The position numbers and the translations under genes were made by a program. This document shows positions 11,231-22,485 of a stretch of DNA of 64,000 nt, piece after piece. The notes beneath the pieces are model-generated. The model was not told the DNA's origin and ran no database searches. It saw nothing but the letters and a program-made list of their open reading frames with translations. Source of the stretch: Bryum argenteum. Lineage: Eukaryota; Streptophyta; Bryopsida; Bryales; Bryaceae. Numbering within the stretch: position 1 is the first letter of the stretch; each line of letters opens with the position of its first letter. The DNA is taken from positions 622,501 through 686,500 of the forward strand of contig CM073325.1 of assembly GCA_037043015.1 (NCBI GenBank), given 5' to 3'.

Positions 11231-11459
11231 CCACTACACTAAATAGGTAGATTAGTGTTAGATACACTAATTTATATAAACATGTTATAAGTTATTACTG
11301 TTGGTCAATATTTTTACCCTCTACATCCGTCAAGATGTGGATCCTTTTAGAGTATTGGAGTCAATACTCTTGGTAATTCTTTTTTACCAGAAGTAAAAAC
11401 TTATAGCATTTTCAAATCTTATAAAAATCTAACACTAATCTACCTATTCAGTGTAGTGG
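11231..11459. mobile_element. 229-bp MITE with 33-bp terminal inverted repeats
   Basis: Bases 11231-11263 and the complement of 11427-11459 are identical at 32 of 33 positions; both begin CCACTACACT. The interior is AT-rich and non-coding. The element sits at the broken end of SINE copy 1, so it is younger than that SINE. The ends are short and non-coding, so this is a non-autonomous DNA transposon. I cannot assign a superfamily. A clear target duplication was not seen. Confidence 0.8.
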
Positions 11460-11549
11460 TGTATACAAAAAATAAAAAATAAAAAAATTGTGTAGATTAC
11501 AAGGTCTTTCTTTTTCTTTTTTTTTGTTTTTTATTTTTTTTATTTTTTT

Positions 11550-12520
11550 TTGGTCCTAACCGGACTGAATGTCGATAATCAACATTTTGGAAGAAAGGTT
11601 GAACTTTGAAGAGCCATAACTTCTTCATCCTAATTCTGTTTTGTACAAAATCACCTAGGTTAGTTCCCAGATCAAGTCTACTTTGTGTGGTAAATATTGA
11701 AGACCCATCCAATGATCTACGATAAATGGATGCAATTTAGTGAAGGCAAAACTTGTTTATGGTTTTTCAAACAAGGGGCATGTTTTTACCATTGCAAGCC
11801 AATTATGTGAAATCAAAAATAGTTTTTGATGATTTTTTTACATGATCACGGTACTAAGATGTAATTTAACAACTTTCTAGTTGGAAGATTTTTTATTTGA
11901 ATACTTTTGGTATTGGATTTGCAATAATGTTTCTAGTATGAAAAAAGTGAAAAGTTGAATAATTTTTGAGGAGCTATATTTCCTTCATTCACCATTGGAA
12001 CTCAACTTTGTTTGTTAGATTTCCAATTTGGAATTAGTTATTGCGGTCAAAAGCTTGAGACCATCTAAGATGCGAGGAAGTTCTGGTAATCATAATCGTG
12101 CAAGGCACCTAGTTTTGGACAATATCTCCTTTGTAATTTGTTTAGGCAAATTCAACCATTGCAAGGCCGTTATTTGCACAAAGAAATTTTTTCTCATGGT
12201 TATTTTTGTTCAAGGGCGTTATTAAGATGGAGTTTAGCATTTTTGGAGTCGGTGACTTTTTCATTGCAGTGCATTGTGGTAGCATTTTCACCTCAAGAAA
12301 ATGTTGAGATTTTGTGATGTTTTCTAAGTACTAATACGTTGAGATGTTGCAATCTACGAGGCCTCGTGACTCAAATTTTCACCCACATGATGTGCAATAT
12401 GTATATTACAAGGTTGCACAGTTAAGATCTTATTAACTCACCTTAATTTCCATTTAGGACACTCTTTTTGAGAATGTGTCCTTTTGCTACAAATGAGTCA
12501 AACCATCTAGGGGTAAAATA
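11550..12520 (+). repeat. Decayed copy of the TTAA-flanked repeat family (copy A)
   Basis: It aligns along its length with the full element at 44346-45327. Shared stretches include 'gaactttgaagagccata', 'accattgcaagccaattatg', 'tgatcacggt/tgatcatgat' and 'aggcctcatgactcaaattt' variants in the same order. Its ends are degraded: the left terminus is lost in a T-rich run, and the right end survives only as 'ctaggggtaaaat'. No coding potential is seen. Confidence 0.7.
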
Positions 12521-12609
12521 AAAAGTTCAAGATAATAGTGGACCTGTAGATAGATAAATAGAAACTCCGGTCCCTTTCTAAGGAGCCGGCGTGAATGAAG
12601 TGTACGTTC

Positions 12610-12910
12610 GTAATGCTAATATCCTGATGGCCATCGGACAAGGGGAAATTGGAACAATACTACTTCCCCCTCTCGAGGGTGGACACTATAACTATGCTAG
12701 TTTCTAGTCTAGTTACTAATGCCTTGAAGATACTTGACATAGTATCCCCCCAAAGGGATTTGAGGTACCCATACAACAAGGTCCAAAGACCCCCTCAATA
12801 GTTGGATGGACTATAATGGTGAGCACCACGCCCACATGGGGAATAGAACCCACGACCTCCTCATTGGGGGCCTAAGTCCCAACCACCAAGCCAAGGCTTG
12901 TATTGCCTTT
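12610..12910 (-). repeat. SINE-like element, copy 2, with tRNA-like head
   Basis: Read on the minus strand from about 12905, it starts with an A-box-like TGGCTTGGTGG. About 30 bases later comes a B-box-like GGGTTCTATTCCC. That spacing fits a tRNA promoter. A body shared with copy 1 follows. This arrangement defines a tRNA-derived SINE. I could not see a clear poly(A) or simple-repeat tail or a target duplication. No protein is encoded. Confidence 0.6.
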
Positions 12911-13339
12911 AGTGGACCTGTACTATACGGTCAGGTACCAAAACCATACAAATATTTTCCGGCATCTCTGCATCACGAATGTAGGCACTGATGTAAGGTA
13001 GACAGACCTATAACCGACCACTTAAGGATTTTAGCACATGATATTAAGGTATATATATTTTTTAGAATTTTTCATGTGTGCAAACATAAGGTTCTTGTTG
13101 AATGCAAAAAGTTTCGTGATTTTATTTGCATTATTCAAATAGTTATAATTGTTTGAAGTGAAAAGTTGCTTGGAACCTAAAACCGATCCCATGCTCAAAT
13201 ATACAAATGAGGTACATCTGTCCTTTCAAAATCTAGGAATTGAGCTAGATCGGTTTGGTCGCCTGTCGGTTTTGGGTCTATCTACCTCATGTAGAGGATG
13301 ATTCGAAACTCACCACGTAATTGATTAGGAACTTTTAGG

Positions 13340-16300
13340 TTTGTGATTATTCAAAACTCATCGTGCAATAGTTTAGAAGTTTCTATGTTATTTATTTATT
13401 TATTTATTTTAATTTTTTTTTTAATGTTTTTTTTTTTTTTTTTTACAATATGTAAGAATGATTGGATTTTAATTTTGATTTTTGGAGTCAATCTTAATCC
13501 AATTTTCATCAAGCACGCCAAATTTTAGTCCAAGGAACCTAAAGTTTTATTGCTTACAAAAGCCCTCGCTAAACAAGCATTTTGTACCGCAAATATTAAT
13601 AATTATGGATTTGTATTGGCATTTCTATTATACAAGTTCCTCGGGCACAGACATCAAAGAGGTCAGATTGAAATTTATGAAATATATAAAAAATCCAGAC
13701 CTAGGTATAAAAAAACACAAAGTTAGAGGGTTTGGGTGATGTTGAAATTATGGGATATGCAATCAATATGCAAGTTCCTTGCTTTTCGATTCTCCATGTT
13801 GTTTAAGATTTATAGCTTGTCCTCCGTTCCCGTCTTTTTGGTTCCCCCTCTTTTTAAAGATTTGTAGCATGTCCTCCATTCCCTTGTTCCATTGTTTTCA
13901 GTTCCCCGTCATCTATTATGGTTCCCCATTCTCCATTTTTTTCTTACTGGTTCTTTACCTCCAAACTCTCGTTCATGGTTCCCACTTTTTGTTCCCAATT
14001 CTCCATCACATAGTCAACTTCCTTTATTGGTTTCCATCATTCATTCCTAGTTCCCATCACTTATTCTGAGTTCTCATGATTTTTCCTAGTTCTCATCCTC
14101 CTTTCTCAATTCCTATCTTTTGTTCCCCATACCTAGATCTCCTCCAATTTATCCTTCATCCCCCTTCACTTCTTCTTTACTCCCATTTTCATGTTTCATA
14201 TTCCTTGACCTTTTGCCTCCTTGTTAAATTCTTAAGATTTAATAAACTCTTAATAACAATCAAATATCACTTATGGAAACTCTTCAAGATCTTTAGAACT
14301 CTTCATACTATGTATACATGACCAAATGATGATGACCATGACCATAACAATGCATTGCGAAGGACGGACAAAACCCTAATCGTGTTCTTTTATATATAGA
14401 ATTTAACCCCAAAAAATCCAAGCGTTTCCTCGACCTCCAGAACCGAATACTGACATTTATCACCTTCGTTGGAAAATGGGGAAATGGAGAAACTCTTTTT
14501 TTCTTTTTTTGGACTTTGAACCGTAAAATCTTGTACCTAACTTGTATAAAAAGGACTCGTTAAAATTTCAACCGTTGTATGTTTGTCATTTGTGAGATCA
14601 TAACAATCAAAGTTTTTCCAACACTTTCTTTTGCCGCTGCCTGAGAGACATTGTCTAAATGGTGCCAAGGGCAACTTATGATCGCTACTCCAATCATTTT
14701 TCCCTCATTTTCTTCTACATAGGTAATCAAGTTGGGTACGCTCATCCAAAATTTTGGAGACTCATTCCACGTTTTTGACCTTCACGTGCATTATTTTACG
14801 AAAGAATGTCTAAAAACAACAATATAGTAAAACAAGCACCACATATGTTATTTTTAGTTTACAAGAAATTTGGACAGTGAGTAGGTGCCTTTATGCGTAT
14901 GTTATTTTTTATTTATTTTTTAAATTTGGGAAAAAATCTAAAATCTCAAATTTTGGCAATTTTTGAAAGAAAAAATTGTAAAATTATTAGAAATTGTGAA
15001 GATTGTTTTTGAAAGTTTTGGAGGCTGCCCTTGTAAAATTGGTAAACTTTTTGACTTCGGTCACTTTGGAATTTTAATAGTAATTTGGTAATGAACATAT
15101 TTCGAAAAAAGAGTACTTCAAAAAAGCTAAGTTTAAACTGCCCGTTTTGAACTTGAAACCTAAAATTTCTAAATGAAGGTTTTAAAATTGAACTTTGGTT
15201 TTGCAAATTTTGCCACATACACATTACAGTATGGAGAGCACTCAGTAAAAATATCAGGCAAAAATATCAATTTATCTTCTTAAAATGAGTTGCCCAAAAT
15301 CCCAAAAAACCAAATCGATTTTCATGGAATTTTAGGGGTTAAGGGTACGACTATCATGTAAAAGAAATACTCCACCAACTCCTAAAGGTCAAATCAACTA
15401 TTTCAATGTTGACGCTAGAATTTGAAAGGTTTTCACAACGTGAAATATTGTACTTTTAAGAATATGATGGTATTATAATGAGTTGCATCAAGAACTTCAT
15501 TTTTTAATTTTTTTAGCAGAAGTTCATATGAGTTACCATATGTACACTTTATACTAATCTAAGTTTTTCTCCAAACCTCTCAAACATGTAGGGCTTTAGG
15601 AATAAGAAATCAATCTATGAGCTAAAGTTTTAAAAAGCAAGAAAAATAGGGAAATCTTTATGAAATGTATCTCTATGTTTTTTGAAGTTTTTTTTTTAAC
15701 ATAAAGTAAATAATTAAAATGAGATTGGATCTAAATCAAGTCTAAATATTAAAGGCAAGAATTACATACCCATCCACACATAATATGAGTTTATGATATG
15801 CATCTAGAGAAGGAAGCTTTTTAATAGATTTTGGACTATGGGGCATGCTTTACCACTACAAGCCAATCAGTTATATAGTTTGCAATTGCTTTTTCATAAT
15901 ATTTTAATGGATAATGTGATTTTAATATAAAGTTAATAAATCTTCAATATGTATTTTTTAATATTATTATTTTTTGTATTAATTTTTCAATGAGGTTATT
16001 TTTTAGAAAGTGTGAAACTACAAATGGTCCTTATTAAGGAGTTGTATGTCTTTCATCTATTACTGAAATTTAGCTCTATTTGTTGGGTTGAACTCCAACT
16101 TGAATCTAGTTTTTGAATTGATGTTATTTCAATCCAAGAGGTAATGAGTATATGGATTCATCATAATGCAATTGGTCTACTTTTGGACTCCTTTCCTTTG
16201 TATATTTTAGAGCAGTGCATTATTGCTATTTACTTAGGCCAAGAATTCAATTTGATAGGTATTTTAATACAAGAGCATTTTTGAGATGAAAGTGGACAAC

Positions 16301-17250
16301 TATGTAGTCGAAGATTTTTTATAATTTCAATTGGTTTGTTGTAAAATTTGCAAGTGACAATTATAAAATTACAAAGTCTTTTTTGAGTACTAATATATTG
16401 TGATCTTGCACGCTATGAGGCCTCATGACTCAAATTTTCGGCCCACATGTTCCTGTGATTTACAATGAGCTGATTACAAGGTTGTACAATTGAGATCTGA
16501 CACGTATATAAATAATGAGTAAAGATTTCCAAAAACAAAATATACCAACCTACAACATCTTGAACTAAGTAATCATAAAATGTATACAATAGTCTTGAGT
16601 TAAGAAATTTGCCACTATATACAAACCAATAACATCCGAATCATATGATAGAAAGAAGCAACCAAAAGTCATCGTGTAACTATTTTCTTACCATAACTAA
16701 CAACATAGATCTTAAAAATAAGTGCATGATAAGGATACACTAGAAAATATCTCAAGAGGGCTCTTGGCCACCCCTCGTGACACTTTTTGATTACAAGGCA
16801 AGTGTTGGAAAAGTAGTAAGGGCCTTCCAATGAGATAAGTACGTTAGCACAACGTTGCCACGCTCACATAAATACTTTGATCATGCATGTTCCCACTAAC
16901 GTAAAAGAAAAAAATAAAAAATAAATAAAAAATAATCATGATTCTACTCTCGTAGGTCAAATTTTTTATTTTTGGTAAATCTTCTAGGGATCCAACCAAC
17001 GTGATTCTTGTATGGTTGGATTCCTGTTGTTTTTTTGCTCTATCTGAACTAAGGTCTTTTTTTTGTAATTTGAGTAATTTTTGAACCATAATTCCTTTGA
17101 AATTCAATACCTAAAAACATACATGCCTAATCCACAACCCAATCCTTGCCCGCACCTCTACAAAAATACCCGCTTTCAATGACACCTCATGCCGCCTGAT
17201 GCAACCAATCGTTCGCAAAATTATATGGTCACAAACAAACAAAATTAACA
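13340..17250. other. AT-rich intergenic DNA with low-complexity tracts
   Basis: No gene is seen. 13388-13443 is a (ttta)n/poly-T run. 13780-14200 is a degenerate pyrimidine-rich minisatellite in which 'gttcc' or 'attcc' recurs every 20-40 bases. It leaves open frames of Phe/Pro/Ser that are compositional. 14560-15240 contains A/T-rich remnants similar to 58430-58800 (for example 'gagatcataacaatcaaagt' and 'cattgtaaaattgg' type stretches). The remainder is unassigned. Confidence 0.5.
15840..16520 (+). repeat. Decayed copy of the TTAA-flanked repeat family (copy E)
   Basis: It keeps the family order: 'ggggcatgctttaccactac', then 'aaggagttgtatgtctttca', a 'gttgggttgaactccaa' block, 'gatgaaagtggacaac', and finally 'gaggcctcatgactcaaatt' near 16420. 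Divergence is greater than in copies B and C. No termini can be recognised. Confidence 0.55.
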
Positions 17251-17590
17251 TACAAACTATTTGCCTCAACTATATAGAAGTCTTTGTAAAGTCCAGAAGA
17301 GTGCTCTTACATATGATTGATGAAGAGTGAAAAGATTAAGATTACAAAGAGCAAGTGAGGCCGAGTAAGGCCCAGTAAGAAGGTGTTTGTAACATGAGAG
17401 TCCGGTGGGCATACCATCAAAGGCGATAGGAAGGGAATGAAATACAGAAGTGACAGGCACGGCAGAGTGGTGACGAGAGCGGAGTGTTGCAACGGTGTGG
17501 CGGAGGGAGTGAGGGCCCAAGCGAAGCTTTGTTGCATAGTAGGACGTCGTGTGGAAGCCCATCAAATCCAGCACACGAGCCGTCGTCCAG

Positions 17591-17709
17591 CAGCGGCGAT
17601 GGTTCAGTATGGAGGAGCCACGCCTGGCACTGTTACCCCGCCTGGCTCTGTCTCGTGGATGCCGCTCGTCGTCTCCGCTCTCGTCGTTGCGCATCTCTGT
17701 GCCTTGGTA
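17591..17709 (+). CDS. Possible first exon of a small membrane protein
   Basis: From the ATG at 17591 the frame gives a short polar start and then WMPLVVSALVVAHLCAL, a plausible single membrane helix. It is followed by a good splice donor, G|GTATTC, at about 17709. Left unspliced, the frame continues as Phe/Leu/Ser low-complexity sequence, which looks like intron. A candidate acceptor lies at about 18160 (cctatcag), but the joined reading frame is uncertain. The local GC content is gene-like. I do not recognise the protein. Confidence 0.25.
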
Positions 17710-18906
17710 TTCCTTCTCCCTCCCTGCTTCTTTCATCCAGGGTTTTATCCCGTGCTTCCTTTCTTTCTTTTCCCCCTTTCAACCATCTCGAGTCCTTTCT
17801 CTGATGTATCACCAATGCTTCTACTTTCACTCTCGCCTTATTCCCCACTTCTCGTGCACGTACTTACGCTGTGCCGACGGCTTCAACTTGTTTCACTCGA
17901 TGCTTTCGTTCTTTCGATTTTCTCTCTATTGATAGACCATGTTGGTCTTACATACTTGCTAATCAGCCTTCTCGGATGGTCCCGGTGTGTTTTTATTTAT
18001 TTATTTATTTATTTATTTATTTTATTTTTATTTTTTTCTTCTGAAGATGAGCTCGTCATTGCCCAGTTCTGCCATCTTTTATCTGCACAATCCACGTGAC
18101 CGTTGTGGATCACCTCTCTGCAACATGGGTAGTCTAACCTAATTTCTTACCCTATCAGGAAAACCGGTAATTCTGCTCATGTCTGGGTCGCATTACATCT
18201 GTGTGTAGTACATCTTGGGATCGTTGGAATTGCATCTCATCCTGTTGCCACTCCTTCTGCCCAAGTGTAACCTATCTGCCTGTGACTGAAGCTTATATTT
18301 GTTCAGCTTCACGAGTATAACTTAGATGTAGAGATGGTTCGTTTTATTGTTTCTTTAGTCCACGATCACGATCTTAATCAGCATCAAGCTGCTTAGGTCT
18401 CGCACGTATCCGACTGGTGTGCCCCCAATTTAAGTTGTAACGATGAAGTAAATTAGGGGTCTTGTATTCCAACGGTCACAGCGTCCTATTAGGACAGACC
18501 TCAGAACTTAATTGAAATATCATGAGCTCACCACCTTACATGTTCGTGTCAATTAGGCTTTCTGGATCTACAAGCTGGCGACAGACAAAGCGGAGGACCG
18601 ACGAAAGGTCCACTAACGTGCGCTGATGCATCCAGCCCTCAAATTATGTAAATGGTTTGCAGGATTGGTGAGGAGCTACATTTCTGAGTTGCAACTATTG
18701 GTCTGGTATATGAAGGTAGTAGGAGGTCATGCAGTAGTTCCGCATTTCCAGTTGCTTTTTCTCCAACATTGTTTAAAGAGAAGCTTGTGCAATGTTTCAT
18801 TATGGCGTCACCGTGTCATCGAAGACATCATCGGTGTCGTTCCTTTTGCGTTGTTTATAAAGAGGTTTTTTTGTTCTGAATTTTATCAATTGATACACGG
18901 TAGGCT

Positions 18907-19029
18907 CATTACCATCGTCAGAGCTACTGTGTATTTGTACATGTGGATGTTGAAATGTTAAAACTCCATTACCATCGTCAGAGCTACTGTGTATTTGTAC
19001 ATGTGGATGTTGAAATGTTAAAACTCCAT
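18907..19029. repeat. Perfect 60-bp tandem duplication
   Basis: Positions 18907-18969 and 18967-19029 are identical with a period of 60 bases. There is not a single difference, so the duplication is recent or under repair-mediated homogenisation. An assembly error is also possible. The surrounding DNA has no clear gene. Confidence 0.9.
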
Positions 19030-20547
19030 CAAGGTTTCCAATCCGCACGTTTGGTATATGCAAACTTTGAATCCGAGCAGCTCTGACTAGGTCAAACATT
19101 CATTTCTCCAACTTACCGTAAAGTAGACTCAAAAATTTCTGCAATGGACTCAAAAACGCGAGTTCTCATTTTACAATTGAAAAGTAAGTGAGAAACTAGA
19201 TTGGGTGGAATCTCCTAAATTTTGTTACAAACTTCTAAAACAGGCCTTTAAGTTCCTCAAACGATGCCCTAATTTGGCACCCGAAAATCTTCACTGCCAC
19301 ATCATGGTAATTCGAACTTTAAAACTCTTGTGTAATATGTATCTCCTTGTTAACCCCTAAACCTGAGGGGTATGGAGAGAAACTTAGAAGTGCTATAAAT
19401 TCTTTATTACTTGACTCTTATGAGGTTTTGTTCAATAGGCAGTATGAAGACCATAGTGCTTAGATTAGGTCAGTATGATTAAATTCCTTGAAATAATAAC
19501 TATCTAAGCTTGAATGAATAGGAGAGACTAAATTTTTGGTTTAAACTCTATGTTATATGATAAAATGGAAAGCCGTAACCTAACTGGAACACCATTAGTT
19601 TCCCAAAACAGTAAGTTTTACAACCCTATTTGAATTTGACAGCTCCGTGTGAACAATCTATGAATCCATACAGGATTCTATGAATTGAATGGGGTTCTCA
19701 ACTTACTAAACTGTTGGGGGAAATATAAAATCATATAGAAAAACAGTTTTATTTTTATTTTTAAGTGGCTACAGCTCCTCGAAATTCGGGATCGACCATA
19801 AATGGTTGATTGGGCTCTTAGGATCGACCAATGATTGATTGCGTCAAAAGCTGCCATCTCTAGCACTGCGTCACTTTCGAGCAGTATACCCTATTTGATC
19901 TGGCTAGTACATGCCCGCTGCAGCACATGTGAAGGATGGCGCAGACAAACTTTGCTTCGAGACAACGTCCCAATATCTGCTAACATGACCCACTGTAGCA
20001 ACTGAAAGCTCAGAATCCTGAAGTCCATCGTCAACTATGTAGCCAACAACTAACGCACAAAGAGTCGTAACAAGTAGCAGTCACAAACCTAGTATCACGT
20101 GGCAGAATTGACCTTTTTCATATCAAGCTTATTACAATTTGTACGGATTATTACATAGTCGTGACCGCGCGCGTTTCACGTTCATACAGTGACGATCATT
20201 GAATCGAATGACTTCCACTCAGTTCAACTTGCATGTTCAACATATGCACCTGCAGCATGTTGATCCCCGTCCTCAGAAGCGATGAGCACCAAAACTTCCC
20301 AAAATTCACCGTGGTCCCGGGAGCCCCGGGTCTCAGCCCTACAGCGACACAGTGATAATGCTCTGAAAATCAAGAAAACAAGACTGTCCAAATCACATCG
20401 CGAGATATTAAGCCAGGAGTAGAGCAGGAGTAGGACTGCTGGCAATCCTCAACTTCATCTATGCTAGTGATGATCTGTGCCCAGAGCCCACACTTGCGAA
20501 GAGCAGGAAGTGATATGACGGAGTGGCGTACGCAGTCTCCCGGCTGC
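19030..20547. other. Intergenic DNA and the 3' side of the SWP73 gene
   Basis: No gene is seen in 19030-20200. At 19350 the sequence TTAACCCCTAAACCTGA resembles the end of the TTAA-flanked repeat, but no partner end was found. 20220-20547 is probably the 3' untranslated region of the minus-strand SWP73 gene. Confidence 0.4.
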
Positions 20548-22115
20548 TCATGGATTACTCCCTGGACCGTCGGATGCTTTGGCTGGGCGTCGATTCAGAT
20601 AACGAATCACTGCATCCTCCACCCTGTCATCCGCGCATTCTTCAAAGTGAGTTCAAGCCAGTAACAGAACAGCACACCAGAGTTCGCACTGGTGCTACGA
20701 ACGATCAAATCATATGCAAAATCAAGTAGCTGAGTAAATAAGCGCTGTACATACCACGGCTGATTGTAAAAATCTGATCTTCGCTCTTTCTCGGTGTTCC
20801 GACTATTCTGCCCAACAACCATCTTTAGGTCGCGGCTCTGAGAGGCTATCAAGCCATTGATGAAATCCACCGGGGAGTGACTGAAGCCCAGAAAATAGGC
20901 CCGCCTTCGACGATGCTCATTGATTTTTCGGATAGTATTGGTAATCATGTCATCGTACAAATCGATATCTCTATGCTTCTCAATGTTGGTCAGAAACTGA
21001 TTCATTTCTTTCAGTAAAGGCGCGGGGATGTTGACGCTGACATCGTAACAAGCATTTCCAGCTGGTAAACTGCCGGACAATCTAATCCTGTGATTGAGAT
21101 GGATGGGTTGTGGGGGACTCAGATGATCCTTCAGACGGGTGGAGATGGACGCGAACTTTATTCTCTCATCTCCCAGAACTTTCTGCAAGGCAGGGTCACA
21201 GTTGATCAGGGTCGGGTCCGCAGGGTTTTGGAGTTTCTTGGTCTTGATGTATTGCCACAGTGCGGCAATGATGTGCGGTCGCGTGTCGACCTCCACGCCC
21301 AGAAGTTGAGCCAACGGTTGTGATAACTTGAACCTCTCGGGGTTATGGTCCATTTCCAAGCGTATGCTAACATCACACTCAACGTTCCCTCGTCTCTTTA
21401 TCTCGAACCCCTCGACGTGATTAGTGGCCCTGGAGCCATCCCACACAATTGTGCTATTTTCTGGATAGTGGAGGGGGTCCAATTGAATAGTGATCCGCTT
21501 GAAGAACGAGGAAAACTTGGGTAATGAAGGGTTCGCCGGTTTGGCGCTGCTGCCCTCGGTCTGTTCCGGTTCATCGGGGTCCAGCACACGGCCCATGATT
21601 CGCAACGTCCATGTCGGAGGCTCCTGGAACTGCTGCTGCTGAAATGAAGCATTAGGGTTTGAGCTCTGATGAGCATAGGTGTTAAATACATACATTCGCA
21701 AGATGCGTTCAACGGGCGGGGGCGATCGCACCACCTCTTGAATATCCAGCTTCTTGCGGGCCAAAGCCGCGTCCACACGAGCTTCGAACTCCACAAGCTG
21801 CGTGTAGATGGCGGACTCCGGCAGCAGCGCGGCGACCTTATCGGGAATCTGCTTCTCGACCACCTTCTGCTTCTTGCGCCGCGCCGCGGGCGTCACATCC
21901 GCGACCTTGAACGCAGACGAAGGATTGCCAGGGGTGTTGGCGCCCATGGGCCGGCCGCGGCCGCGCTTGCCACTGGAGCCACCGCCGCCTGCACCCGAGG
22001 ACCCGCCCGTGGGAGGAGTGCCCACACCGCCGCCGCCGGAGGCAGGAGCGCCCATCTGCCTGACCTGCTGCCCAAGCGACACTGCCCCGCCACTGGACGA
22101 GGCTCCGCCCTGCAT
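20548..22115 (-). CDS. SWP73: SWP73/BAF60-type SWI/SNF complex subunit with SWIB domain
   Basis: This is an accessory subunit of SWI/SNF (BAF/BAP) chromatin remodellers in the nucleus. Coding exon 1 is 22115-20755 and exon 2 is 20623-20548, giving 478 residues. The donor is GTATGT after CCGTG; the acceptor is GACAG. Joining them restores the conserved NQPW-VEDAVIRYLNR end of the family. Residues 1-70 are Gly/Ser/Pro-rich with a KRGRGRP basic patch. The SWIB domain is about 261-338 (RFKLSQPLAQLLGVEVDTRP). A conserved KERRSDFYNQPW block ends exon 1. The ATG at 22115 was chosen because the upstream open residues (to 22295) are hydrophobic and unlike the family. Length fits plant SWP73 proteins. 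The gene is well preserved. Confidence 0.93.
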
Positions 22116-22485
22116 CAAGGCGCCGGGAGGGCCTGCCAAGAGCAATGCCAAGACCTCAAAACAGGCGGCTACATCAACGACAAACGAGGAAACCCCACAA
22201 CCAGAGGTGGTGAGAGCAGGACACGAAAATGGCAAGAAGCAGAGAAGAGGCGGAGGTTTGGTGCGAAAAAACGAAGCGGAGAGAGCAACATACACAAACA
22301 GGGAATAACTACAGCAGCAGCGGCAACAACACCATCGCCAACATCATCACGATGACCCGATGGTCGCGCAAGTTACGTTAAACGCATCCGCATCTCTGGT
22401 GCACACTTGGACCCCCCGACAACCACGCCGTTCAAGGTGTCACTGTACCGTGGGACCCGGTTATCGACCCCTTGTTTTTCCCTCG

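Noticed and set aside
17437-18099. 220-codon plus-strand frame as a single-exon gene
   Set aside because: After the membrane-helix-like segment it becomes Phe/Leu/Ser low-complexity and ends in a TTTA microsatellite, so it reads through intron-like DNA.
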